Shown: positions 8,068 through 16,664, counted from the first letter of the stretch. The stretch: 50,763 bases of DNA from Clostridia bacterium (GCA_017463405.1 JAFTPJ010000150.1:1-50763); one strand, 5' to 3'. Notes: generated from the sequence alone by a model not told the origin. Numbers and translations are program-made.

Positions 8068-9054
8068 ATGGGCTACAATAAAGACAATTATAAACGCATC
8101 CGCGCGGAATATGCGACAAAGACATTTCGCGCACAGGCGGAGGCGGATGCAAGGCGTGAGGAGCTTTACGTACAGATTCCCTTGCTGAAGGAACTGGATT
8201 CGCGCCTCTCACAATTCGGTCTGCGCATTATGAAAAGCGCATTGGCAAATGGCGATACCGTAAAGGATATCGAAAATCTTCGTGCCGAGAATGAGCGGAT
8301 TCTTCATGCGCGCGGAGAGCTGTTGAAGCGTCACGGATATCCTGTGGATTACAGTGAGCCGAAATATGAATGCGGGAAATGTCGGGATACCGGTTATGTG
8401 GGAATCAAAATGTGCGAGTGTATGCGACGCGCACTGATCGACGCAGGAATGCGCTCGTCGGGGCTTTCCGAGCTGATGAGCAAGCAGAGCTTTGACAATT
8501 TTTCCTTGGATTATTACCGTGCAACGCCGCAGGAGCAGAGCATAATGGAGAAGAATTACCGCAATCTTCGCCGATACGCGCAGGAGTTCGTTCTGGATGC
8601 AGAGCATCCGGTGCCGAAGAATCTCTTGTTCATCGGTGGCACGGGCTTGGGAAAAACGCATCTTTCTACGGCAATTGCCCGCACGGTGATCGAAAAGGGC
8701 TATGATGTGTATTATAACAGTGCGGTGGGGATGATTTCCGACTTTGAGTATCGGCGCTTCGGAAATGCGATCGCATCGGAGGGGAGCGATGATACCGCCA
8801 GATATACCGACTGTGATCTGCTGATTATCGATGATCTCGGAACCGAGGTGACCAATCAGTTCACAATCTCCTGCCTGTACCATGTGATCAATACGCGTCT
8901 CAATCTTCAAAAGCCGATCATCATCAACACGAATCTTTTACAGACAGAGCTGCGCAAAAATTATACCGACCGCTTGGTCAGCAGACTTTTTGGCGAGTTC
9001 ACTTTGGTGGGCTTTTTGGGAACGGACGTTCGAAAACAACGCTTGAAGACATGA
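8068..9054 (+). CDS. DnaC/DnaI-like helicase loader ATPase
   Basis: A 328-residue AAA+ protein of the DnaC/DnaI/IstB group that would load the replicative helicase at origins. The N-terminal part carries a probable zinc site with Cys102, Cys105, Cys116 and Cys118 (CGKC and CEC). The ATPase domain shows Walker A GGTGLGKT at 190-197 and Walker B LLIIDDLGTE near 251-260, then an NTNLL sensor region and an Arg-finger region TDRLVSRL. I use the ATG at 8068, which has GGAGGAG 5 bases upstream. It is probably the last gene of the rex-dnaD-dnaC operon. No transposase is present, so an IstB role is unlikely. Confidence 0.92.
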   Translation: MGYNKDNYKRIRAEYATKTFRAQAEADARREELYVQIPLLKELDSRLSQFGLRIMKSALANGDTVKDIENLRAENERILHARGELLKRHGYPVDYSEPKYECGKCRDTGYVGIKMCECMRRALIDAGMRSSGLSELMSKQSFDNFSLDYYRATPQEQSIMEKNYRNLRRYAQEFVLDAEHPVPKNLLFIGGTGLGKTHLSTAIARTVIEKGYDVYYNSAVGMISDFEYRRFGNAIASEGSDDTARYTDCDLLIIDDLGTEVTNQFTISCLYHVINTRLNLQKPIIINTNLLQTELRKNYTDRLVSRLFGEFTLVGFLGTDVRKQRLKT

Positions 9055-9113
9055 TTTTCTTTGAAAAAACGGGAATTTTTTCAAAAAATCGTGCTGAAAA
9101 GCGAAAAAAGGTA

Positions 9114-9142
9114 TTTACAAATTCAAAAAAAGAGTGTATAAT
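9114..9142 (+). promoter_or_regulatory. Strong promoter of the acidic-linker protein gene
   Basis: TTTACA at 9114-9119 and TATAAT at 9137-9142 with a 17-base spacer. Transcription would start near 9149, just before a perfect inverted repeat at 9155-9180. Confidence 0.75.
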
Positions 9143-9154
9143 TATAATAAGTAG

Positions 9155-9180
9155 GATGATCGGTGCCTGCACCGATCATC
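9155..9180 (+). promoter_or_regulatory. Perfect 12-bp inverted repeat at the transcript start
   Basis: GATGATCGGTGC (9155-9166) and GCACCGATCATC (9169-9180) are perfect complements around CT. The repeat begins about 6 bases after the predicted start site and is followed by GCTTTG rather than a T-run, so it does not look like a terminator. A smaller hairpin, TGCCC/GGGCA at about 9202-9213, follows. It could be a repressor operator or a 5' stabilising or regulatory hairpin. Confidence 0.55.
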
Positions 9181-9232
9181 GCTTTGAAAAGACGTGAACA
9201 GTGCCCGTGGGCATGGAAGGGACGGACGAAAC

Positions 9233-10252
9233 ATGAGTTGCAATGAAACAAAGAAAACAACATCGGATGAAAAATGCGCCGTAAAGAAGGATCTTCTCTC
9301 TGCGGCTTATACAGCGATGGATGCCGTTTTGACATCTGTTGCGGGGACCAAGGCTTTCCAAAAGGCTGTTCACGCAGTTTCACAAAAAGCACCCGATGCG
9401 GCAAAGGCACAGAAATTGAACGGTGTCATTGGCGCGGGAATTTGTACCGGCGTTTTGTTCAACGGTGATTTTATCCCTACGCTGGCACAGGCGCTTGACC
9501 GTCTGTGGGCAAAGGATGTCCCCGCGGACGAGGAAGCGGTTGTTGAAGATGCGGTTGCAGAGGCACAGGTGGAGGATGTTCCCGTTATGGCTGTCGCTGT
9601 GAGCGACGATGATGACGACGATGACGATTCCTTTGCCGGAATCAGTACGGCAGGCTTGAACTTTATCGACGTCAAGGCACAGCCCGATGAATACGCTGCC
9701 TTGCTGGAGCAGGAGAGGCGTGGCGAGATCAGAATCGTTACCCGTTACCGTCGTAGCTTCCTGTCAAGACTCATCCAGTCGCAGGGCGAGGTGCAGGAAT
9801 ACTATTCCATCATCAAAAACAAGTTCCTTTCCTACAAGGGTGTCAAGGGACGCATCAGCTGGGGACAGGAGTCCTTTAACCGTGGTAGAATCCCCGTAGC
9901 AAAGATGAATGCAAAGTCCAGGACCTTGTATCTGTATCTGGCGCTGGATCCCGCGACGGTGGAATCGTTGGAGGATGGAAAGTACAACATCATCAACGTA
10001 GGCGACAAGAAGAAATATGAGACAGTTCCCGTGCTGATGAAGATCAAGGGACCGCGTAAGCTCAAGCATGCTTTGGAGCTGATCGATATGATCTGCCGCG
10101 ACAATCTCCAGTTGCCCGACACCAAGAATTTCGAGGAGCAGGATTTTACGGTTCCGTACCGGTCCACCGAGGAGCTGGTCGAGAGCGGCGAGGTCAAGAT
10201 GCTGGTTGCGGGAATCGATATGTCCGGTGTCAGCGAAGCTACATCCGTTTGA
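9233..10252 (+). CDS. Conserved protein of unknown function with an acidic linker
   Basis: A 339-residue protein without signal peptide. Residues 1-90 are helical and contain a glycine-rich hydrophobic segment (GVIGAGICTGVLF). Residues 95-140 are a strongly acidic linker ending in eight consecutive Asp. Residues 165-310 form a compact domain (RSFLSRLIQSQ, KGRISWGQESFNRGRI, LYLYLALDP, KKYETVPVLMKIKGPRKLKHA) that I associate with widespread uncharacterised Firmicutes proteins, without a family name I can vouch for. The ATG at 9233 has GAAGGGACGG upstream; a GTG at 9194 is a poorer choice. It is a single-gene unit between its own promoter and terminator. Confidence 0.85.
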   Translation: MSCNETKKTTSDEKCAVKKDLLSAAYTAMDAVLTSVAGTKAFQKAVHAVSQKAPDAAKAQKLNGVIGAGICTGVLFNGDFIPTLAQALDRLWAKDVPADEEAVVEDAVAEAQVEDVPVMAVAVSDDDDDDDDSFAGISTAGLNFIDVKAQPDEYAALLEQERRGEIRIVTRYRRSFLSRLIQSQGEVQEYYSIIKNKFLSYKGVKGRISWGQESFNRGRIPVAKMNAKSRTLYLYLALDPATVESLEDGKYNIINVGDKKKYETVPVLMKIKGPRKLKHALELIDMICRDNLQLPDTKNFEEQDFTVPYRSTEELVESGEVKMLVAGIDMSGVSEATSV

Positions 10253-10280
10253 TTCAAAAAAATAAAAATCGCATAAAAAA

Positions 10281-10315
10281 AGAGATACGGTATATACTAA
10301 TGCCGTATCTCTTTT
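10281..10315 (+). terminator. Terminator after the acidic-linker gene
   Basis: AGAGATACGG (10281-10290) pairs with CCGTATCTCT (10303-10312), flanked by A-rich sequence on the left and TTTT on the right. It separates this gene from the coat cluster. Confidence 0.8.
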
Positions 10316-10349
10316 ACGTTTTCTCAAAATGATTTACAGGAGCTTTTAT

Positions 10350-10805
10350 ATGGCACAGGCAACGAAAACCAAGCAAACCGCAGAGCTTTTACAAGCGGTA
10401 TATAAGAATGTAAAAATGGCAAGCGATTCGATTTTGAATCTGATGCCGAAGGTCGAGGATAAGCAGCTGAAGAGCGATATGACCGTACAATTGAGTGCGT
10501 ATGAAGCGTTTGCGTCGCGCGCGGCAAAGCTGCTTGCGGAGGAGGGCGTGAAGCCCGTGGAAGAGGGAACAATGACCAAAATGGCGGCGAAGTGGGGGAG
10601 CATGATGAACACAATGCGGGATTCGACCTCCTCGCACATTGCCGAGATGATGGTGGAGGGCGCGACGATGGGAGTGAACGATATGCTCAAGCAGATTCGT
10701 GAATCGGAAAACACCGCCGTTTCGGAGAGTGCGTTGCGTTTGGCACGCGATGTTTGCCGTTTTGAAGAAAAGACGGTGGAAGAAATGCGCAATTATCTGC
10801 GCTGA
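10350..10805 (+). CDS. Putative ferritin-like helical-bundle protein (spore-coat cluster)
   Basis: A 151-residue, almost wholly helical protein with no signal peptide and only one Cys. The heptad-like pattern and length resemble ferritin-like four-helix proteins of the DUF2383 kind, but obvious diiron ligand pairs (ExxH) are not seen; this similarity is tentative. CAGGAGC precedes the ATG at 10350. It is followed after 18 bases by two small coat-like genes, so a role in the spore coat or a spore-associated structure is inferred from position only. Confidence 0.75.
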   Translation: MAQATKTKQTAELLQAVYKNVKMASDSILNLMPKVEDKQLKSDMTVQLSAYEAFASRAAKLLAEEGVKPVEEGTMTKMAAKWGSMMNTMRDSTSSHIAEMMVEGATMGVNDMLKQIRESENTAVSESALRLARDVCRFEEKTVEEMRNYLR

Positions 10806-10823
10806 TCAAAAAAGGAGGCTTTT

Positions 10824-11009
10824 ATGGCACAAATTACCTGTAAGGAATTGGCGGGACTTTCCGACCTGATGACGGTTGAAGAGAATCTGGTCGTCAAATG
10901 CAAGACGTACGCCGCTGAAACGACCGACAGCGTGCTGAAGAATCAGTACGAGCAGGCGGCACAGCGCCATCAGCGTCATTTTGACGAGCTGTATGCAAAT
11001 TTGAAGTAA
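10824..11009 (+). CDS. Small CotF-like spore coat protein
   Basis: A 61-residue helical protein resembling the short partner of clostridial CotF pairs: an N-terminal LxxLSDLMTVEENLVVKC helix and a C-terminal YEQAAQRHQRHFDEL helix. AAAGGAGG is an excellent ribosome site 8 bases upstream. It lies 18 bases after the preceding gene and 12 before the CotF gene, so all three are likely one operon. Its short length makes a family call from sequence reading alone less secure. Confidence 0.78.
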   Translation: MAQITCKELAGLSDLMTVEENLVVKCKTYAAETTDSVLKNQYEQAAQRHQRHFDELYANLK

Positions 11010-11021
11010 CGGAGAAAAAAG

Positions 11022-11300
11022 ATGGAATTCAATCAAAGCCAAAGAATGAACGATCAGGAAAAGATGACCGATCTGCTTACCACGCAGAAGTTTCTGACAA
11101 GCATGTACAATTCGTATTGCTGTGAGGCGGCAACCCCGTCGGTCAGAAGCAGTTTGTCCTCGCTTTTGCAGGACACACACCGCATGCAGGAGCAGACCTT
11201 CAACGAAATGAGCACACGTGGCTGGTATCAGACCGAGAAGGCAGAGGAGACCAAGGTCAACGCCGCAAAGCAGAAGTTCGGGAGCACGGTAAGCGTATAA
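11022..11300 (+). CDS. CotF-family spore coat protein
   Basis: A 92-residue protein matching the Coat F domain over nearly its whole length: MTDLLTTQKFLTSMYN at the start, the LLQDTHRMQEQTFNEM helix and the conserved GWYQTEKAE segment, followed by KQKFGSTV. CotF is a coat protein made in the mother cell during sporulation. GGAGAAAAAAG precedes the ATG. Together with spoIIIAH at 21.1 kb it is evidence that the organism, or its recent ancestor, sporulates. A terminator follows at once. Confidence 0.9.
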   Translation: MEFNQSQRMNDQEKMTDLLTTQKFLTSMYNSYCCEAATPSVRSSLSSLLQDTHRMQEQTFNEMSTRGWYQTEKAEETKVNAAKQKFGSTVSV

Positions 11301-11308
11301 AAAATATG

Positions 11309-11333
11309 GCAGCCCAACGTTACGTTGGGCTGC
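11309..11333. terminator. Bidirectional terminator between coat cluster and araC
   Basis: GCAGCCCAACGT (11309-11320) pairs with ACGTTGGGCTGC (11322-11333). A-rich sequence lies on the left and GTTATTTAT on the right, so it can serve both the + strand coat operon and the - strand regulator that ends at 11340. Confidence 0.85.
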
Positions 11334-11339
11334 TGTTAT

Positions 11340-12155
11340 TTATATAGGACGTTCCTCCCGATTCATATATTCGCTCGGCGTATAGCCGACGCGCTTTTTG
11401 AAGACTTTGGAGAAGTAGAGCGGGTCGGAGTATCCGCAAAGCGCCGCGATTTCCGAAATGGAGTAGGCGCGCTTGCCGATCAGCTCGTGCGCATAACGGA
11501 TGCGGAGATTATTGAGATAGCGATTGAAGCCGATGCTCATGCGTGACTTGAACAGATGGGAAATGTATTTTTCGGTATAGGAAAAAATGGCGGCAAGCTT
11601 TTTTAAGGACAGATCGGGATCACGGTAGTGATTGTCGATGTAATCCACCAGCATTTCAACCAGATTTTCGGGGTGCCTGTGCTCCTCGGTTTTCGAAAGC
11701 CCATTGTTGATAAAGGACAGCGTACATAGCAGAACGCCCTCGGAAAGCAGATTGGCGTTCTTTTCATTGACGCGCGTGATCGAACTCATCCAGAAGTCGA
11801 TCAGATGGTGAAAATCGGGATAGACCGCGGATGTGAGCGTGATCTCCAATTCGGACAGAAGTGGGGAAACGGACGCTCCCATAAAGCTGATGTAGAGATA
11901 CTTGAAGTCCTCACTGCCTGCAATGGTGAACGGAACGGCGGGGAAGGTAAAAAAGAGCGTCCCCTGCGCAAGGGGATATTCCTTATCGTAGATCCGCAGC
12001 GTCGCAGTGCCGCCCGTGACAAGATGCACGTAATAGATGGGGCGCAAAAACGGTTGCTTTAACGTATGGAAATCCGATTCGTAGACGAAATGAACGGTTT
12101 TGAGATTGCCCGTGTGATTTTTGGCGGGAATGAAATTGCAGATGCTGTTTGACAT
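11340..12155 (-). CDS. AraC-family transcriptional regulator
   Basis: A 271-residue regulator: an N-terminal cupin-like sensor (about 1-150, with LVTGGTATLRIYDKEYPLAQGTLFF) and a C-terminal double helix-turn-helix (about 165-268, with LSLKKLAAIFSYTEKYISHLF and ISEIAALCGYSDPLYFSKVF). The ATG at 12155 has GAGGTGAT upstream, and the longer open frame to 12377 is not used. It is divergent from a DMT-family transporter and an oxidoreductase (12307-14269), which are its likely targets. The cupin domain usually binds a sugar; the ligand is unknown. Confidence 0.92.
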   Translation of the reverse strand: MSNSICNFIPAKNHTGNLKTVHFVYESDFHTLKQPFLRPIYYVHLVTGGTATLRIYDKEYPLAQGTLFFTFPAVPFTIAGSEDFKYLYISFMGASVSPLLSELEITLTSAVYPDFHHLIDFWMSSITRVNEKNANLLSEGVLLCTLSFINNGLSKTEEHRHPENLVEMLVDYIDNHYRDPDLSLKKLAAIFSYTEKYISHLFKSRMSIGFNRYLNNLRIRYAHELIGKRAYSISEIAALCGYSDPLYFSKVFKKRVGYTPSEYMNREERPI

Positions 12156-12173
12156 AACGATCACCTCGGATAT

Positions 12174-12202
12174 ATGATAGCATACATTTTTGAAAAAAGC
12201 AA
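12174..12202 (-). promoter_or_regulatory. Promoter of the araC gene at 11340-12155
   Basis: On the - strand, TTGCTT (12197-12202) and TATCAT (12174-12179) are 17 bases apart. It is divergent from the transporter promoter at 12244. Confidence 0.55.
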
Positions 12203-12243
12203 TGAGAAACGGCTTTTTTTCATATAAAAAGCGAAAAAATCCA

Positions 12244-12272
12244 TTTACAAAGTCGTCGGAAGATGGTATGCT
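12244..12272 (+). promoter_or_regulatory. Promoter of the DMT transporter gene
   Basis: TTTACA at 12244-12249 and TATGCT at 12267-12272 with a 17-base spacer. Weak -10 element, as expected for an activator-dependent promoter near an AraC regulator. Confidence 0.55.
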
Positions 12273-12306
12273 ATAAGCAACGAAATCCGGTTGGAGAAAA
12301 CGGTTT

Positions 12307-13164
12307 ATGGCTTGGATATTGATTTTGATATCGGGATGCACGGGACTTATTGAGGGCGTTCTGATCAAAAAATACAACGCAAAGCATCAAAAGGGCGGAT
12401 TTATATTCACCGCATTGGTGTCCCTGTTCTCGATGCTCTTTTTCGTCTTGACCGACCGTGGCGGATTTTATTTCCCGATCGGAATTTTTCCATACGGACT
12501 GATCTCGGGCATAATGTTCTGTATGGCATCCTTCCTGACCTACGTTGCATTGGGCTGCGGACCGTTCACCGTTTCGATGCTGATCCTGTCCTACTCGGGC
12601 GTGTTTTCCATTGTTTACGGCTTGGTGTTCCTGCATGAGCAGGCGTCGGTCTTTACTTACGTGGGGCTTGTGCTGATTATGATTTCGCTCTTTCTTACAC
12701 GTGGGGAGCACAAATCGGGTGAGGACAAAAGGGTGTCCTTGAAATGGTTGATTTGCATCTCACTTTCGGTCGTCGGCAGTGGAATGTTCGGTGTCCTGAT
12801 GCGGATGCAGCAGATCGCATTCGAGGATGCCTGCACCAATGAGTTTATGATCATTACCCTCGGATTTTCCGCGCTTACGTTGCTTGTAATCGGTATTGTC
12901 AAGGATGGGCGCGATCTTCCGTACATCCTGCGACACGGTGGACTGTATGCCGCCTTGTCGGGCGTTTCCAACGGCGCGACCAATATGATGGGATTGGCGG
13001 TCAATATGATGATGGCGATTTCGATCTCCTCGCCCGTGCGTGCAGGGGTCAAGGTGATCTTCTCCTTCCTTTTGTCCAAGGTGATCTTTAAAGAAAAGTT
13101 TTTAATTCGCCAGCTCGTCGGTGTGGCGCTCGGTGGCATCGCTTTGGTGCTTTTGAATTTGTAA
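12307..13164 (+). CDS. DMT-superfamily (EamA-like) membrane transporter
   Basis: A 285-residue integral membrane protein with about ten hydrophobic helices in two repeated halves of five, the pattern of drug/metabolite transporters. A short positively charged linker (KSGEDKRVSLK, near residue 140) separates the halves. Substrates of this superfamily range from sugars to amino acids and nucleotides, so the cargo is not predictable. The Gfo/Idh oxidoreductase starts 22 bases downstream and an AraC regulator is divergent, so it may carry a sugar-derived compound. GGTTGGAGA precedes the ATG. Confidence 0.88.
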   Translation: MAWILILISGCTGLIEGVLIKKYNAKHQKGGFIFTALVSLFSMLFFVLTDRGGFYFPIGIFPYGLISGIMFCMASFLTYVALGCGPFTVSMLILSYSGVFSIVYGLVFLHEQASVFTYVGLVLIMISLFLTRGEHKSGEDKRVSLKWLICISLSVVGSGMFGVLMRMQQIAFEDACTNEFMIITLGFSALTLLVIGIVKDGRDLPYILRHGGLYAALSGVSNGATNMMGLAVNMMMAISISSPVRAGVKVIFSFLLSKVIFKEKFLIRQLVGVALGGIALVLLNL

Positions 13165-13186
13165 CAACATAGAAAGGAATTTGAAA

Positions 13187-14269
13187 ATGAGTGAAAAAAT
13201 CGTAAAGCTCGGTGTTGTGGGGCTGGGCAGAGGCTTTGGTGTTGCCAAGGATATCCTCGGAGAGAGTTGTGTTCGTCTGACCGCGATCTGCGATCGCAAT
13301 CCCCAAAAGGTGGAGGCGGCACAGAAGGTGCTGGAAGAACGCGCATACGGCGCGGTGGCATCCTATGCGGAATTCGACGATATGATCCGTGACGCGGATA
13401 TTGACGCTGTCTTTATCGCGACCGACGCGATTTATCACGTGCCGTACGTCATCCGTGCACTGGATGCGGGGAAGCACGTCATCAGTGAGATTCCCGCGGT
13501 CAACAGCGTTGAGGAGGCGAAGGCGCTCAAGGCGGCGGTCATGCGTCACCCCGAGCTGAAATATATGACGGGTGAGAACTGCTGCTACTGGGCGTTTATT
13601 CAGATGTGGAAGCAGATGTACGACGAGGGCAGACTTGGCGAGACGATCTATGCCGAGAGTGAGTATATCCACGCGCGCGACTGGAGAGAAATGAAGCCCG
13701 AAGACTATCCGCAGGAGCATTGGAGAGCCTTCAATCCCGCGATCAAGTACCTGACGCACAACCTCGGACCGCTCCTTTACATCATGGACGACTATTGCGT
13801 CAGCGTATCGTGCATGACCCCCGACGTGGTGTACAATCCCTACCGTCCGCAGAAAAACGGCGTTGCGCTGTTCAAGACGGCAAAGGGCGCGGTGATCCGC
13901 ATTCTGATCACCTTTGATTGCTTTGCGGATTTCGATCACAATTTCCGCATCATGGGTACGCGCGGCAGCATTGAGACCGACCCGACCAAAAAGCTGGAGG
14001 AGGCACACAGCTTCGCGCGACTTTCCGACGTGCCCGGTTCGATCAAGGAAAAGGTCGAAATTCCCGTAACGCTTAAGTTCGAGGGCGAGGAGGACAGCGG
14101 TCACGGCGGCGCGGACAAGAAGATGATGATGGCGTTTGTCGATTGCATCATCAACGATACCAAGCCTCCGATCGACGTCGATATGGGCATCCGTATCTCA
14201 CTTCCGGGTATTATTGCACATGAGTCGTCGGTACAGGGCGGCGCGGTGTTGGAGATTCCGCAGATTTAA
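13187..14269 (+). CDS. Gfo/Idh/MocA-family oxidoreductase
   Basis: A 360-residue NAD(P)-dependent oxidoreductase. The dinucleotide-binding loop reads GVVGLGRGFG at the N-terminus, with DIDAVFIATD further on and HVISEIPAV in the position of the usual EKP motif; the Lys is replaced by Ile-Pro, which may alter catalysis. The C-terminal domain is the alpha/beta sheet typical of the family. AGAAAGGAA precedes the ATG at 13187. Co-transcription with the transporter is likely. Such enzymes oxidise or epimerise sugars, inositols and related compounds; the substrate is unknown. Confidence 0.87.
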   Translation: MSEKIVKLGVVGLGRGFGVAKDILGESCVRLTAICDRNPQKVEAAQKVLEERAYGAVASYAEFDDMIRDADIDAVFIATDAIYHVPYVIRALDAGKHVISEIPAVNSVEEAKALKAAVMRHPELKYMTGENCCYWAFIQMWKQMYDEGRLGETIYAESEYIHARDWREMKPEDYPQEHWRAFNPAIKYLTHNLGPLLYIMDDYCVSVSCMTPDVVYNPYRPQKNGVALFKTAKGAVIRILITFDCFADFDHNFRIMGTRGSIETDPTKKLEEAHSFARLSDVPGSIKEKVEIPVTLKFEGEEDSGHGGADKKMMMAFVDCIINDTKPPIDVDMGIRISLPGIIAHESSVQGGAVLEIPQI

Positions 14270-14280
14270 AGAAAACGCAA

Positions 14281-14320
14281 AAAGAAGCAGGTGTCAAACC
14301 GATAACTGCTTCTTTTTCTT
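14281..14320. terminator. Bidirectional terminator between oxidoreductase and aminotransferase
   Basis: AAAGAAGCAG (14281-14290) pairs with CTGCTTCTTT (14306-14315), followed by TTCTTTC. It lies between two convergent genes and can serve both. Confidence 0.75.
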
Positions 14321-14325
14321 TCGTT

Positions 14326-15495
14326 TCATTTTGTACCGAACGCACGCTCCATGCGTGCAAGCGCTTCCTTGATCTGCTCATATTTGGATGCGTAGCAGAT
14401 GCGGATGTAGCCCTCGCCGTCGGGACCGAACGCGTCACCGGGCGAGGTGACAACGTGCGTCTTTTCCAGAATATACTCCGCCACCTCGCGCGAGGACATC
14501 CCGAATCCCGTGACGTTGGGGAAGACGTAGAACGCACCGCGGGGGCAGAGGCAGGAAAAGCCGTTGATGCGATTGAGCCCGTCCACGATCAAACGGCGGT
14601 TGCGGTCGTAGTATTTCACCATTTCGGCAACGTCGCCGTCGCCGTGATGGATGGCTTCGACCGCGGCGAGCTGCATCGGCTCGGGGACGCTTGCCACCAT
14701 GTTTTCGTGGAGCTTGATGAGGTTTTCGACGATGTGCTCGTTTGCGCAAATATAGCCCACGCGGAAGCCCGTCATTGCAAAGGTTTTGGAAAAGCTGTTG
14801 ATCGTCAGCACGTAGTCCTCAAGCCCCGGGATCGCCGCGAGGCTCCTTTGCTCAAAGCCGTCGTATACGAGCTTTTCGTACGGCTCGTCCGAGATGATGA
14901 AGATCTTGTGCTTTTTCACCAGCTCCGCAATCTTGAGCAGATCCTCCCAATCCAGAACGCCGCCCGTGGGATTGGAGGGGGAGTTGATGATGATCAGCTT
15001 GGTTTTATCGGTGATCAGCGGTTCGATCACATCCGCCGTCATCTTGAAATCGTTGTGTTCGTCAACCTTGGCGTATACGGTTTTTGCGTTGACCATGTCG
15101 ATCTGACCGCGGTAGTCGGGCCAGTTGGGACCTTGGATGATGACCTCGTCTCCTTTATCGACAAGTGTTGCTATCGCAAGCATCAAGCCTTGGGTGGCAC
15201 CTGCGGTGACGATCAGATTTTTGTCGGGATCGCATGCGATTCCGTTTTCTTTTCGCAGCTTATAAGCAATCGCATCGCGCAGCTCCTTGATGCCCGCATT
15301 TGGTGTATATTTCGTTTTCTTGTCGCGCAAGCCGTTAATTGCAGCTTCAATGATGTGCTCGGGCGTGGTAAAGCCCGGTTCACCGAGCGTCAGGTTGATT
15401 GCGTCGGGATAGTTCTTTGCCAGCTCAAACATGCGGCGAACCCCCGAGGGGAGCGCATTTTGCGCGGCTGTGCTTAAAATCATGTTGTGTTCCAT
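14326..15495 (-). CDS. PLP-dependent aminotransferase, class I/II (aspartate/aromatic type)
   Basis: A 389-residue fold-type I aminotransferase. The PLP-binding lysine is Lys237 in NSFSKTFAMTG. SPSNPTGG and DEPYEKLVY supply other cofactor contacts, and GYIRICYA near the C-terminus carries the carboxylate-binding Arg. The ATG at 15495 has GAGGAGA about 6 bases upstream. It lies 14 bases after an M20 amidohydrolase gene and an Lrp-type regulator heads the operon. The three together suggest amino-acid deacylation and transamination (catabolism or salvage); the amino acid is not known. Confidence 0.92.
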   Translation of the reverse strand: MEHNMILSTAAQNALPSGVRRMFELAKNYPDAINLTLGEPGFTTPEHIIEAAINGLRDKKTKYTPNAGIKELRDAIAYKLRKENGIACDPDKNLIVTAGATQGLMLAIATLVDKGDEVIIQGPNWPDYRGQIDMVNAKTVYAKVDEHNDFKMTADVIEPLITDKTKLIIINSPSNPTGGVLDWEDLLKIAELVKKHKIFIISDEPYEKLVYDGFEQRSLAAIPGLEDYVLTINSFSKTFAMTGFRVGYICANEHIVENLIKLHENMVASVPEPMQLAAVEAIHHGDGDVAEMVKYYDRNRRLIVDGLNRINGFSCLCPRGAFYVFPNVTGFGMSSREVAEYILEKTHVVTSPGDAFGPDGEGYIRICYASKYEQIKEALARMERAFGTK

Positions 15496-15509
15496 TTTTT
15501 TCTCCTCAA

Positions 15510-16661
15510 TCATTCGGTATCGCAGCGGAGTACGTAGGCGCAGAACGCGCGGATCGCATTTTTCATACCGCGCTCGTCGATCCGAAAATCACTTCTGTGC
15601 GCGGTCGCTGTGCAACCGAGGGCTTCGTTGCGTGTACCGAAGCGGAAAATCATACCGGGTACCCTTTCCAGATACCATCCGAAATCCTCGGAGGACATTC
15701 TCTGCGGGATCGGTTGTGCTGGAAGCCCGTCTGTGGCAAGTGCACGCTCGAATGCTTCAACGATCATCGGCGTGTTATATACCGCGCCGGTGCTCATGTG
15801 CCAGTCGATCTCCGTTTCGCCGCCGTATTGGATCGCAACCTCCTCGCAGATGCGGCGAACCTCGGCTTCCATGCGACGGGCGAGGTCCATGTCGTAAAAG
15901 CGGAAGGAGACGTCCATCTCGCAACGGTCGGCGACGACGTTATGCACCTGACCGCCCGAAAAACGTCCGACCGACCAGATATAACGCGCGCCGTTCGCCT
16001 CACGCTCGATCGCTTCCTTGAATTTGCAATACGCCGTTACCGCCATGGCGATGGCGTCAACCCCGGCATGGGGGAGCGCGGCGTGCGTGCTTTTTCCGAG
16101 AAAGCGGATTGTCGCGGGGATGCAAGCCGCCATGTAGTCGCCATAGCAAACGCCGATCGCCCCCGCGTCCAGCTCATTTTCGCAATGCGTGCAGAGAATG
16201 TGATCCACGCCGTCCATCACGCCGTTGTCCACCATCATTTTCGCGCCGCTGATCGCCCCCTCCTCGCTGGGCTGGAAAATCAGGCGCACGCGCACGGGGA
16301 GCTCATCCTCGTGAGATTTGAGATGTTTTGCGACGGCAAGCATGAGCGCCGTGTGCGAATCGTGTCCGCAAGCATGCATCTTGCCCGGAATTTTTGATGC
16401 ATAGGGAAGTCCCGTTTTTTCCTCCACGGGAAGGGCGTCCATGTCGGCGCGCAGAGCGATCGTTTTTTCGCCCCTGCCGATGTCCGCGACGATACTGCAG
16501 GTGCCGTACCGATCGGTGTGGGGGATGCCGAGCGCATCCAGCTCTGCGGCAACCAATGCTACCGTGCGCGGCAGGTCAAAGCCCACCTCGGGGTATTCGT
16601 GAAGCTGTCGACGGATGCGTACGGCATCGTCAAACAGCGCGTTCAATTCTTGTTCGGTCAT
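15510..16661 (-). CDS. M20-family amidohydrolase (N-acyl-amino-acid hydrolase type)
   Basis: A 383-residue metal-dependent amidohydrolase that would release amino acids from N-acyl or aminoacyl conjugates. The metal site shows as HACGHDSH (His96, His100, Asp101) and QPSEEG (Glu133 general base, Glu134 ligand). A lid/dimerisation domain occupies about residues 175-295. The ATG at 16661 lies just 3 bases after the Lrp gene stop. Close relatives are annotated as hippurate hydrolase, N-acetyldiaminopimelate deacetylase or IAA-amino acid hydrolase; I cannot distinguish these. Confidence 0.92.
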   Translation of the reverse strand: MTEQELNALFDDAVRIRRQLHEYPEVGFDLPRTVALVAAELDALGIPHTDRYGTCSIVADIGRGEKTIALRADMDALPVEEKTGLPYASKIPGKMHACGHDSHTALMLAVAKHLKSHEDELPVRVRLIFQPSEEGAISGAKMMVDNGVMDGVDHILCTHCENELDAGAIGVCYGDYMAACIPATIRFLGKSTHAALPHAGVDAIAMAVTAYCKFKEAIEREANGARYIWSVGRFSGGQVHNVVADRCEMDVSFRFYDMDLARRMEAEVRRICEEVAIQYGGETEIDWHMSTGAVYNTPMIVEAFERALATDGLPAQPIPQRMSSEDFGWYLERVPGMIFRFGTRNEALGCTATAHRSDFRIDERGMKNAIRAFCAYVLRCDTE

Positions 16662-16664
16662 GAT

